Origin: Streptomyces sp. SID9727
GTDB taxonomy: Bacteria; Actinomycetota; Actinomycetes; Streptomycetales; Streptomycetaceae
Assembly: GCF_010550605.1 (NCBI RefSeq)
Contig: NZ_JAAGNI010000261.1
Location: forward strand, 1-64,000
Direction of reading: 5' to 3'
Length of the DNA: 64,000 bases
Part shown: positions 35,838-44,574 of the stretch, piece after piece
Numbering within the stretch: position 1 is the first letter of the stretch
How the letters are laid out: the number at the start of each line of letters is the position of its first letter
Program-made: the position numbers and the translations under genes
The notes under the pieces: generated by a model
What the model was told of the DNA's origin: nothing
Database searches by the model: none
Seen by the model: only the letters and a program-made list of their open reading frames with translations

Positions 35838-37994
35838 ATGGTCAAGGGCGGGCAGGCAATGCCGCTGGAAGTCAGGCATGTGCGTGATGCGTTGAAGCGC
35901 GAGTTCGAGTCGTTGATCTCGCTCGCCGACTACGAGAAACGTCAGCCTTCGGAACGTGAGAATGCCTTCAACTCACGTGCGTTGTCCGCCAGGGCGGCTC
36001 GCATGCTCACGGACTGCACGTCAGAGGAAGCCGCCGAGTCGGTGATCGACGGTCGGGATGACTTCGGCATCGACGCTCTGGCATTCTCTGCCTCCGCCCC
36101 CGAACTGTGGCTTATTCAGGCCAAATGGAGCGACAAGGGCAAAGCCGGCTTCGACACCAGCGCCGCACACAAGCTGGTGCACGGTCTGAAGAAGCTCGAC
36201 AACCGGGACTTCGATCAGTTCAACGAGCGCTTCCGACGCCTGGCCGACCGGGTTCGGTCGGTGCTCGATGTGCCGACCTGCAAGGTGGTTCTCGTCATCG
36301 CCGTCATGGGTGACGGACAGCTGTCCGCTGAGACCGAGGCCATACTCGACGAAGCTGCCCAGGAGTTCGGCGGCTACGCGCGCTCCATCGAGCATCGGGT
36401 GCTGAGCCAGACCGACTTCCATCGCGCCGTTCGCGAGGACCTGACCCCGGAGCCGATTACCCTCACCGCCACTATGACTCAGGGCTGGCACTCCAGGGAG
36501 ACCCCCTACCAGGCGTACTCGGGTCTGGTGGCGGCGGATGAACTCGCTCAGTGGTACGCCAGCAACGGCGAGAGGCTGTACGACCGCAACGTCCGGAGAT
36601 CGCTGGGTCTGACCGGCGTCAATCAGGCGCTTGTCGATAGTCTTCTCCGGGATCCGCAGGGCTTCTGGTACCGCCATAACGGCATCACCGTGCAGTGCGA
36701 CAAGATCGAACCGCATTTCTTCGCGAAGCAGAAACCGAGCGAACCCGTCAAGCTCGTCCTTGAGAACGCGAGTGTCGTCAATGGCGCACAGACCGTCACG
36801 TCGGCGCACAGGGCGTTCCAGCAGGACGAGGAGGCGGTGGGCGAAGCATACGTCACCGTGCGGATCATCTCTGTGCAGGGAACTCCGGAAGGGTTCGCCG
36901 ACGAGATCACCGAGGCAACGAACACGCAGAACCACATGGAGCGCAGCGACTTCATCGCGATCAAGCCGGTGCAGAGTCTGATCCGCGAGGACTTCCGGCT
37001 CTCGCTGGACAAGGAGTACGTGTTCAAGCGCGGAGAGATCGAACCGTCACCGGCGTTCGGATGTTCCGTGCGAGAGGCCGCCACGGCCCTTGCGTGCGCC
37101 CACCCGGACCCGGCGCTGGCGGTACGGGTCAGGGGCTCTGCAGATGCGCTTTGGGAGGACGGCCCCGGGGGGATCTACACCCGGCTTTTCGGCCGGCGGC
37201 CCAGCGCCTATCAGATCTGGCGCAGCGTTCTGCTCATGCGGCGTGTGCGGGAGTCCTTGCACGAGGTGCGGTCCACGCTGACCGGGCGACCAGGCTCGAT
37301 CGCCGACAGCAGTGCACTCCTGGTGGCGCACATCGTCGCCCAGCGTGTGGGGTCGGAGGGAATCGACGAACCCGACTCGGAGTGGGAGTCGGCTCTGGAA
37401 GGCGTACCGGCGCAGGTCGGCGCGGCACTTGCCCAGCTCATCCCGCTCGTGGATCACCTCTTCGGGGCCGGGAGTTACATCACCAGCACCTTCGCCAGCG
37501 AGGAGCGCTCGCGGAAATTGGTCGCCGCTGTTCTGCAGGCACTCGCCAACGGTACAGACGCCGGGGACCTCGCCGCTTACCAGCAACGGGCCGAATCCAA
37601 GCCGCCCAGGCGACCCAACACCGTGACCCTGCTCATCGACCACGACCGCATTCCGGACGGTACTCGCCTGATGTATCACCCCAGTGCCACGGAGGAGCAG
37701 GCCATCGGTGACTGGCTGAACGCCGACCCACGCCGGGCGTACGCGACATGGGTCAACGACCGGAGGAAGCCGCTGCTCTGGGAGGCCGACGGTAGGCGGT
37801 ACTCGCCGAGCGGCCTGGTCACCCACATCTGGCAGCAGGCCGAGTGGCGTGAGGCGTGGAGCGCGGTTCAGGGGCCAAAGCAGTGGGGCGTGCTGGGCGA
37901 GGACGGAACGCTCGTCGATCTCGCCGAGCAACTCTGGCAGCGGCTACTGACGGAGTCCTTGCCGGAGGAGGAACAGCTCGGACTGCTTGGGTAA
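35838..37994 (+). CDS. AIPR-family protein with PD-(D/E)XK-like N-terminus
   Basis: A 718-residue AIPR (abortive infection phage resistance) protein. Residues 65-100 form a restriction-endonuclease-like core, DGRDDFGIDAL then LWLIQAKW, fitting a D...QxK nuclease site. The AIPR domain follows at about 230-420 (LYDRNVRRSLGLTGVNQALVD; FWYRHNGITVQC; NASVVNGAQTV; EATNTQNHMERSDF). Residues 610-715 (GTRLMYHPSATEEQAIGDWL; RRYSPSGLVTHIWQQA) resemble DNA-modification-reading RAMA/DUF4357-type domains, which is an inference. ATG 35838 or 35859 could be the start, and both have G-rich sites. Probably a phage-defence nuclease. Confidence 0.85.
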   Translation: MVKGGQAMPLEVRHVRDALKREFESLISLADYEKRQPSERENAFNSRALSARAARMLTDCTSEEAAESVIDGRDDFGIDALAFSASAPELWLIQAKWSDKGKAGFDTSAAHKLVHGLKKLDNRDFDQFNERFRRLADRVRSVLDVPTCKVVLVIAVMGDGQLSAETEAILDEAAQEFGGYARSIEHRVLSQTDFHRAVREDLTPEPITLTATMTQGWHSRETPYQAYSGLVAADELAQWYASNGERLYDRNVRRSLGLTGVNQALVDSLLRDPQGFWYRHNGITVQCDKIEPHFFAKQKPSEPVKLVLENASVVNGAQTVTSAHRAFQQDEEAVGEAYVTVRIISVQGTPEGFADEITEATNTQNHMERSDFIAIKPVQSLIREDFRLSLDKEYVFKRGEIEPSPAFGCSVREAATALACAHPDPALAVRVRGSADALWEDGPGGIYTRLFGRRPSAYQIWRSVLLMRRVRESLHEVRSTLTGRPGSIADSSALLVAHIVAQRVGSEGIDEPDSEWESALEGVPAQVGAALAQLIPLVDHLFGAGSYITSTFASEERSRKLVAAVLQALANGTDAGDLAAYQQRAESKPPRRPNTVTLLIDHDRIPDGTRLMYHPSATEEQAIGDWLNADPRRAYATWVNDRRKPLLWEADGRRYSPSGLVTHIWQQAEWREAWSAVQGPKQWGVLGEDGTLVDLAEQLWQRLLTESLPEEEQLGLLG

Positions 37995-38104
37995 GGGAGA
38001 CCTCGGGTATCGGAGGCGTGACGGTGTGCGTCAGCGGTCCAGCGTGGCCGAACAGATGAATGCACCTGCCCTGAATCTGCTTCGGTGCCAGGGCGCCGCG
38101 TTTG

Positions 38105-38944
38105 TCAGGCCCCCTCCGCGAACCGTGGCGGCGCGGTGTGCCGCGAGATGCGCGGCATCGTCTCGCCCGGTGAGCGCCGGAGCAGCTTCATGTCGCGGCC
38201 CTCGACCCAAGCGTTCCAGGACTTGAGGTAGTAGAGCAGGTGCTCGCGCGAGTCGTCGCGCCTTCGGTGCGTCTTGCCGGCCGCAAGGTTGAGCAGCGTG
38301 TTGCGCAAGGTGAGCCGCGGGTCACCGATGTGGAGCCCGGCACCAGTCACCAGCGCCTCCTGCCAGGGGCGTTGATCGAGCTCTGGGCGGGCGTTGGCGG
38401 TTGCATACCAGCCGACCGCGGCGGCCGTCACGGTGATCCGGAATGCCTTGTTCATCGGGATCGCCGCGCGGACAGCGTCCCGCATGCCGGAGTGCCGGTC
38501 GAGCACGGCGAGCAGCAGGTCGTTGCTGACGGCGGCGCTCTGTCCACTCCACGCGGAGTCCGGGGCGGTCAGGTAGAGGTGTAGTCCGCGCAGCGCGGCG
38601 GCGAGGTGCGTGCTGTGCTCCTCGCCTGCGAGCGCCAGCGCATCGCGCCCGCTGCGTTTGCGGCCGGTGTCCATCACGGTGAACGCGGACTCTGCCACCC
38701 CGCGCGTCACCACGCACTGCACGGGCACGCCCGCCTTCGCGACCGCGGCGAGTCGGTGCTGGCCGTCGATCAGGGTGCCGTGCTCGTCGAAGGCGATGCC
38801 CTGATGGGTGAGCTGCCACTCTCCGCGCTCGATCTGCTGGGTGAGCTGCTGGACGAACGCCTTGCTCAGCGGGCGGTTCCTGGTGTTGAGCTGCAACCAG
38901 TCGCAGGCCAGCTCGGGCGTGATCACTTCCACGTTGCTCCGCAT
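38105..38944 (-). CDS. ParB/DGQHR-like protein
   Basis: A 279-residue protein starting at ATG 38944 with GGAGGGGA upstream. The N-terminal part (residues 1-95) has the ParB/Srx-like pattern (EVITPELACDWLQLNTRNR; LSKAFVQQLTQQIERGEW; GTLIDGQHRLAAVAKAGV) with the characteristic IDGQHR box. The rest is helical (SFLK-type, AAAVGWYATANARPELDQR). Related proteins occur in phages, plasmids and islands, and some act in DNA modification or regulation. It is transcribed divergently from the methylase-like gene across an inverted-repeat operator, so it may regulate that gene or work with it. Confidence 0.78.
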   Translation of the reverse strand: MRSNVEVITPELACDWLQLNTRNRPLSKAFVQQLTQQIERGEWQLTHQGIAFDEHGTLIDGQHRLAAVAKAGVPVQCVVTRGVAESAFTVMDTGRKRSGRDALALAGEEHSTHLAAALRGLHLYLTAPDSAWSGQSAAVSNDLLLAVLDRHSGMRDAVRAAIPMNKAFRITVTAAAVGWYATANARPELDQRPWQEALVTGAGLHIGDPRLTLRNTLLNLAAGKTHRRRDDSREHLLYYLKSWNAWVEGRDMKLLRRSPGETMPRISRHTAPPRFAEGA

Positions 38945-38986
38945 GACTTCCCCTCCGTCGCCACCCACGGCAGCTGTCGTCGATAC

Positions 38987-39014
38987 GACAATGACAGTGC
39001 GTGAAAGCATTGTC
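38987..39014. promoter_or_regulatory. Inverted-repeat operator with divergent promoters
   Basis: GACAATG (38987-38993) and CATTGTC (39008-39014) form a perfect 7-bp inverted repeat with a 14-bp gap. On the minus strand, TTGACA (39015-39010) is spaced 17 bp from CATTGT. On the plus strand, TTGTCA (39010-39015) is spaced 18 bp from TGTATT. Each arm therefore overlaps a promoter box, so one dimer could control both directions. Confidence 0.55.
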
Positions 39015-39076
39015 AAACGGCACTTCGCCGTGGTGTATTGTTCCTGCGTGTTCCATGAAGAGGAAGGGGCCTGCTG

Positions 39077-41155
39077 GTGGCCGCACCGACCACGGTGAGT
39101 ACCTCCGACATCGCCCGTATTGCGGATGTCGGCCGCGCGACCGTGACCAACTGGCGGCGCCGCCACCCCGACTTCCCCGCTCCCATCGGTGGCACGGAGG
39201 CGCGCCCCACCTTCAGCCTGGAGGACGTGGAGGAGTGGCTGGCCGAGCACGGCCGTCTCCCGCAGTTCACCGAGGCGCAGCAGCTGTGGCGTGAGCTGCT
39301 GAGGGAGGCCGAGGGGCCGGGGCTCACCGAGGCGATGGCGCGGGCCGCCCTCTTCCTCGTTTTTCTGGAGCGCGAAGGTCAGTCGTCACCGGAGACGCAC
39401 TACGTTCCCTTTGCCGAAGGGGCAGACCTGTATGACGGACTCGGCGACAGCGTCGGCGGCGACATCGGTCCGGCACTTCAGGACATGCCGGAACCCCTCT
39501 CAGTACTGCGTTCCACATCGCTGATGCGCGAGCTTGCGGCTGCGGCGGCACGACAGGCACCGGACGAGGTCCTGTCAGACCTGCTCGACCGCTACGCGGG
39601 CGAGTCGCGGGGGCGTGGGTCGGGGACCCCGGAGGCGGTGGCCGGTTTCATGGCCACGCTGGCCAGAGCAGCGTCGCCCGACGACGCCCTGACGACTGTA
39701 CTCGACCCGGCGTGCGGGACGGGGGTCTTGCTGGAGGCGGCCCGTGTCCGGGGGGCTACGCAGCTCGACGGCCAGGACAGGGATCTGCACCTGGCCCAAT
39801 TGGCCGCCGCCCGACTCTCACTCGGGCTGGGCGGCACGGGGTACTGCTCCGTCGACGCCGAGGACGCGCTTGCCCAGTCCCGCCATACGGGCGGGGAGTT
39901 CGACGCAGTCGTGTGCCACCCGCCGTACAACGATCGCGACTGGGGCGCAGACGAGTTGGCGTACGACTCGCGCTGGGAGTACGGCCTGCCCTCCCGGTCC
40001 GAGTCCGAGCTGGCCTGGGTGCAGCACTGTCTGTCCCGGGTACGGCCGGGCGGGGCGGTGGTCATGCTGCTGCCGCCGTCCGTCGCGTCCCGGGGGACGG
40101 GGCGGCGGATCCGGGCCGAGCTCGTACGGCGTGGCGCGCTGCGTGCCGTACTCGCACTGCCCGCCGGGGCCGCCCCGCCGGCGCATATCGGGTTGCATCT
40201 GTGGGTACTGCGACGACCGGGTGGTGACTCAGACGCCGGCGCCGGGCACGTGCTGTTCATGAACTGCCGGTCGTTGCCGGACGTCAAGGGCCGGGGCGGG
40301 CGGCCTATGGTCACCTACCGGGAACTGCTCACTACCCCGGAGAAGTGCCCGGCCATGCCGGGTGTGTACCGCGCTGTCCCGGTCACGGACCTGCTCGACG
40401 ACACGGTTGACCTCACCCCGGCGCCACGGCTCGCGAGCCCGTCCGAACGGCCGCAAGTGGACGAGCTCCGTCGCACCCTGAGCGGTCGCCGCAACAGCCT
40501 TGGTTCTGTGCTGTTGGAGGCGTCGACGCTCGCCCCGAGAGAGGAGTGGGGAGTCTCTCGTACGGGCGCACCGTGGACGCTGGTCCCGCTTGCCGATCTG
40601 ATCCGCACGGGTGCGCTGGCCCTGCTGAGGCCCAAGGCGGCGGGCAGCGGGGATTCGAACGGCGACCATCCCGTGCTCACCGCAGCGGACGTGAACGAGA
40701 GGCGCTCGCCTTCCGGGCGCGGGGCGGTAGCAGACGAGGACGCGGTACGCATCCAGACCGGGGACGTGATCATTCCTGGGACCCTGCTGTCCGCGGGCAA
40801 GACCGTCGCGCGGGTCGTGGACGAAGCCGACGCCGGGGCACTGCTCGGCCGGAACCTGCATCTGCTGCGTCCGGACACGGCTCGGCTGGATCCGTGGTTC
40901 CTCGCCGGCTTTCTCGCGGATCCGGCCAATGTGCAACGGGCGAGCCAGGGGACGTCGATCGTCCGGGTGGACGCGCGCAGGCTGCAGGTCCCGCTGCTGC
41001 CGCTTGAGGAGCAGCGATCGTACGGGTCGGCATTCCTGCGGTTGCACACCTTCACGACTGTGTTGCACAGGGCGATGCTCCAAGGTGAGCAGACAGCCGC
41101 GCAGTTGCGGGCCGCGCTCACGGCAGGCGCTTTCCAACCGCCGCCACCGGCTTGA
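39077..41155 (+). CDS. N-6 DNA methylase / specificity-domain fusion with N-terminal HTH
   Basis: A 692-residue protein. A MerR-like HTH comes first (STSDIARIADVGRATVTNWRRR). A gamma-type adenine methylase domain follows, with SAM motif VLDPACGTG (D210) and motif IV reading CHPPYND, where His281 stands in place of the usual Asn/Asp/Ser. Residues about 490-690 look like one HsdS target-recognition unit (TLVPLADLIRTGAL; TGDVIIPGTLLSAGKTVARVV; RLQVPLLPLEEQRSYG). The His substitution may abolish methylation. It could be a regulatory or alternative modification subunit of the adjacent type I system. GTG 39077 has AGGAAGG upstream. Confidence 0.83.
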   Translation: MAAPTTVSTSDIARIADVGRATVTNWRRRHPDFPAPIGGTEARPTFSLEDVEEWLAEHGRLPQFTEAQQLWRELLREAEGPGLTEAMARAALFLVFLEREGQSSPETHYVPFAEGADLYDGLGDSVGGDIGPALQDMPEPLSVLRSTSLMRELAAAAARQAPDEVLSDLLDRYAGESRGRGSGTPEAVAGFMATLARAASPDDALTTVLDPACGTGVLLEAARVRGATQLDGQDRDLHLAQLAAARLSLGLGGTGYCSVDAEDALAQSRHTGGEFDAVVCHPPYNDRDWGADELAYDSRWEYGLPSRSESELAWVQHCLSRVRPGGAVVMLLPPSVASRGTGRRIRAELVRRGALRAVLALPAGAAPPAHIGLHLWVLRRPGGDSDAGAGHVLFMNCRSLPDVKGRGGRPMVTYRELLTTPEKCPAMPGVYRAVPVTDLLDDTVDLTPAPRLASPSERPQVDELRRTLSGRRNSLGSVLLEASTLAPREEWGVSRTGAPWTLVPLADLIRTGALALLRPKAAGSGDSNGDHPVLTAADVNERRSPSGRGAVADEDAVRIQTGDVIIPGTLLSAGKTVARVVDEADAGALLGRNLHLLRPDTARLDPWFLAGFLADPANVQRASQGTSIVRVDARRLQVPLLPLEEQRSYGSAFLRLHTFTTVLHRAMLQGEQTAAQLRAALTAGAFQPPPPA

Positions 41156-41245
41156 TTGCATGCGGGCCAACCCGCACACACGACACACTGACCGCACGTA
41201 CCGCACTGACGTAAACGCCGCTCTCGCGGCCCGGAAGGACAACCG

Positions 41246-43279
41246 GTGGATCAGGACCACAGCAGGCACTCGGAGATGATCAACTTCATCTGGAAGGTTG
41301 CCGACTTGCTGCGCGGGGACTTTCGGGCGCATGACTACGGGAAGATCATTCTGCCGTTCACCGTGCTGCGGCGACTGGACTGTGTACTGGAGCCGACGAA
41401 GAGCGATGTGCTCAAGGAGGTCGTGGAGCTTGAGGCGCGAGGGCGTCAGCTGGCATTCCGGGAGGTGAAGCTCCGCGAGGTCGCCGGGCACCGCTTCTAC
41501 AACACGAGTGAGCTCACGTTCAAGCTCATCGCCAAAGACCCCTCTCAGGCGATGACGCTGCTGAAGCAGTACTACGGTGCCTTCTCCGAGAACGCCCGGG
41601 AGATCCTGGACAGGTATAACTTCGAGCAGCACATCTCCGACCTTCAGGATAAAGGGCTGCTATATCAGGTTGTCGGGGCATTTGCCAAGATTGATTTGCG
41701 GCTGCCGAAGGGGCCGGATGACAAGGACGGCATCGACAACCATCAGATGGGCTACATCTTCGAAGAGCTCATCCGTAAGTTCTCCGAAGACAACCCGGCT
41801 GGTGAGCACTTCACCCCGCGTGAGGTCGTCCGGCTGATGGTGAACCTGCTGCTGGCCCCGGATGAAGAGGCGCTGGGAGGGGGAAAGACCAGGAGGGTCC
41901 TTGACCCAGCCTGCGGGACGGGCGGCATTCTCAGCGAGACCCAGGAGCACATTAAGCGCCAGGCGCCGCACGTTACGGTCGCGCTCTTCGGCCAGGAACT
42001 CAACCCCGAGTCGCATGCCATCTGCCAGTCCGACCTCCTCATCAAGGATCAGGAACCCGAGAACATCAAGTATGGGAACTCCTTTACGCAGGACGGCCAC
42101 CGGGGGGAGAAGTTCGACTACCTGGTAGCCAACCCGCCGTTTGGCGTGGAGTGGAAGAAAGTGAAGAGGGAGGTCGAGCAGGACGCGAGAACCGGGGGCC
42201 GGTTCCACGCGGGGCTGCCAAGGATCAGTGACGGTTCCTTCCTCTTCCTTCAGCACATGATCTCGAAGATGAAGCCCGTGGTTCCCGACGGAAAGGGCGG
42301 GTTCGAGGGCGGAAGTCGTATCGCGATCGTCTTCAACGGATCGCCGCTGTTCAGTGGAGGGGCGGGTTCTGGTGAGTCCGACATCCGACGGTGGATCCTA
42401 GAGGAAGAGGACCTGCTGGAGGCCATTGTTGCCCTGCCGGACCAGCTCTTCTACAACACCGGGATCTCCACGTACTTCTGGATCCTCTCGAACCGGAAGC
42501 CCTCGAGCCTCAAAGGCAAGGTCATCCTGCTGGATGCACGCGACCAGTGGACGAAGATGCGGAAGTCGCTGGGCGACAAGCGCAAGGTCATCTCCGATGC
42601 GCAGATCGCAGCGGTGACAGACGTGTATAAGGAGGCGGTGGCTACGGCCGCCGACCCTGAGCAGTCGTTGCCGGACAACGTGAAGATCTTCGACACGAAG
42701 GAGTTCGGCTACCAACGGATCACCGTGGAGCGGCCGCTGAAGCTCCGCTTCGAGGTGACGGAGGAGACGCTGGCCGCACTCCGAGCTTCGGCGGCCATCG
42801 ACAAGGCAGTGGATGCGGGGGCGTTCGCGGATGCCCTGAAGTCGCTCGTGGGCGAGCAATGGGCGACGAAGGCCGAGGCGTGGGACGTGATCTGTCAGTG
42901 CCTTGTGCCGGCGGGCCTGCTGATGCCGACGGGCAAGCCGTTCCAGAAGGCGCTGCGGGATGTTGTGGGGGTGCGCGACCCCGAGGGTGAGAAGCAGTAC
43001 CTCAAGAAGGGCGACCCGCACCCGGAGCCGGATCCTGAGTTGCGGGACAACGAGAACGTGCCGCTGGAGGAGGACATCGAGGCGTTCACGAAGCGCGAGG
43101 TGTTGCCTCACGTGCCGGACGCGTGGGTGGACCACTCGAAGACGAAGATCGGATACGAGATCCCGTTTACGCGGCAGTTCTATGTGTATGCGCCGCCTAG
43201 GCCGTTGGAGGAGATTGACGAGGAGTTGGCGTCGCTGGAGGCCGAGATTCAGCGACTCCTTGGGCAGGTGACGAAGTGA
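41246..43279 (+). CDS. hsdM: Type I restriction-modification methylase subunit HsdM
   Basis: A 677-residue modification subunit. The HsdM N-terminal helical domain (residues 1-150; FIWKVADLLRGDFRAHDYGKIILPFTVLRRL in pieces) precedes the methylase domain. SAM motif LDPACGTGGI (D220) and catalytic NPPFG (N296) are both intact, so adenine-N6 methylation should be active. The C-terminal 170 residues form an extension seen in this HsdM subtype, ending in a coiled coil that contacts HsdS. GTG 41246 has GGAAGGA upstream. The stop overlaps the hsdS GTG. Confidence 0.95.
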   Translation: MDQDHSRHSEMINFIWKVADLLRGDFRAHDYGKIILPFTVLRRLDCVLEPTKSDVLKEVVELEARGRQLAFREVKLREVAGHRFYNTSELTFKLIAKDPSQAMTLLKQYYGAFSENAREILDRYNFEQHISDLQDKGLLYQVVGAFAKIDLRLPKGPDDKDGIDNHQMGYIFEELIRKFSEDNPAGEHFTPREVVRLMVNLLLAPDEEALGGGKTRRVLDPACGTGGILSETQEHIKRQAPHVTVALFGQELNPESHAICQSDLLIKDQEPENIKYGNSFTQDGHRGEKFDYLVANPPFGVEWKKVKREVEQDARTGGRFHAGLPRISDGSFLFLQHMISKMKPVVPDGKGGFEGGSRIAIVFNGSPLFSGGAGSGESDIRRWILEEEDLLEAIVALPDQLFYNTGISTYFWILSNRKPSSLKGKVILLDARDQWTKMRKSLGDKRKVISDAQIAAVTDVYKEAVATAADPEQSLPDNVKIFDTKEFGYQRITVERPLKLRFEVTEETLAALRASAAIDKAVDAGAFADALKSLVGEQWATKAEAWDVICQCLVPAGLLMPTGKPFQKALRDVVGVRDPEGEKQYLKKGDPHPEPDPELRDNENVPLEEDIEAFTKREVLPHVPDAWVDHSKTKIGYEIPFTRQFYVYAPPRPLEEIDEELASLEAEIQRLLGQVTK

Positions 43280-44574
43280 CTGAGGTACTTGGAACTGTCC
43301 TGCCGGAGGGCTGGGCTGCTTCCCGCCTGAAGCGCGTCACGTCCCTGCTGAACCGGGGGTCTGCTCCGGTCTACGTCGACGAAGGCCCGGTACGCGCCAT
43401 TAGTCAGGCCGCTAATCAGCCTGGAGGGTTGGACTGGGCTCGGACCCGATTTCACGATTTCTCGGGTGATCCTCGCGGACTGAAGGGCTACTTGTTGCCC
43501 GGGGACGTCCTGATCAACTCAACCGGGACTGGCACCCTGGGGCGAATTGGCTACTTTCAAGGCCATCCGGATGGGGCGCCCTGCATGGCGGACACCCATG
43601 TGACTGTGGCTCGGGTCATTCCCGCCAAAATGGACTCCCGATTTCTCTACTACTGGCTTGCTTCCATTCCATTTCAGGAATATATTTATGCGGCGCTGGT
43701 GGTGGGGGCGACGAATCAGATCGAGTTGAATCGAGATCGCCTTGGAGACGCCCCGATCCCACTTCCATCGCTGTCGCGGCAGAGGGTAATCGCGGACTTC
43801 CTTGATATTGAATCGGATCGATCTTCGATTCTGTTGGATAAACTTCGCCAGTTCGCGCGCGATGTTGATGAACGTGAGGCATCATTGCTTGGGCGCGTGT
43901 TGAATTCTGATGTCACGGAGGTTGGTGACGCGCTGCCGGATGGTTGGGGGTGGGTCCCTCTCATGCATCTAACCGATCAGATGCGTCCCATTATGTACGG
44001 GATCGTCCTGCCTGGGCCTAATGTCGACGACGGAGTTCCGATCGTCAAGGGGGGCGACGTCGCGGGGAATCGTCTTAATCTGACTAGTCTGAACAGGACG
44101 ACACGGAAGATTGAATCCGCGTATGCGCGATCTCGGCTTCAAGGGGATGATCTCGTGATTGCGATTCGTGGAAGTGTTGGGGAGGTTGCCGTCGTTCCAC
44201 AGGAACTCGCTGGATCAAATCTCACTCAGGATGCCGCGCGGATTACAATTCGGGGAGACGTTGATCACGATTGGCTTAGGTTGGCTCTCGGGTCTCCTGT
44301 GGTGACTGGGCAGATCCAGTCGAGGGTAACCGGTGCGACTATCAAGGGCATCAACATCTGGGATTTGAAACGCGTCATGGTTCCATGTCCGCCGCGATCG
44401 GATCAGAAGCGTCTGGCGGCCAAGATTCAGGATGAAATTGCTGTGCACCGGGCACTGCGTGAGAAGACGGAACGGCATGCGATCGTGCTCGCTGAACGCC
44501 GCCGAGCCCTCATCACCGCCGCAGTAACCGGTCAAATCGACGTAACCACCGCACGGGGGGTGCGAGTTCCGTGA
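43276..44574 (+). CDS. hsdS: Type I restriction specificity subunit HsdS
   Basis: A 432-residue DNA-recognition subunit with two target-recognition domains (about residues 10-165 and 220-380), each followed by a conserved helix (ERERQ-like SLSRQRVIADFLDIESDR; CPPRSDQKRLAAKIQDEI). The C-terminal HsdS hallmark LITAAVTGQIDV is present. The DNA between about 43,600 and 44,400 is clearly richer in A+T than its neighbours (many ATT, GAT and AAT codons), which suggests that a recognition cassette came from a lower-GC source. Both ends overlap neighbouring genes. Confidence 0.93.
   Translation: MTEVLGTVLPEGWAASRLKRVTSLLNRGSAPVYVDEGPVRAISQAANQPGGLDWARTRFHDFSGDPRGLKGYLLPGDVLINSTGTGTLGRIGYFQGHPDGAPCMADTHVTVARVIPAKMDSRFLYYWLASIPFQEYIYAALVVGATNQIELNRDRLGDAPIPLPSLSRQRVIADFLDIESDRSSILLDKLRQFARDVDEREASLLGRVLNSDVTEVGDALPDGWGWVPLMHLTDQMRPIMYGIVLPGPNVDDGVPIVKGGDVAGNRLNLTSLNRTTRKIESAYARSRLQGDDLVIAIRGSVGEVAVVPQELAGSNLTQDAARITIRGDVDHDWLRLALGSPVVTGQIQSRVTGATIKGINIWDLKRVMVPCPPRSDQKRLAAKIQDEIAVHRALREKTERHAIVLAERRRALITAAVTGQIDVTTARGVRVP

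Noticed and set aside
43276..44574. hsdS as a pseudogene because of its unusual base composition
   Set aside because: The frame is intact and overlaps both neighbours. It has two recognition domains and both conserved helices.
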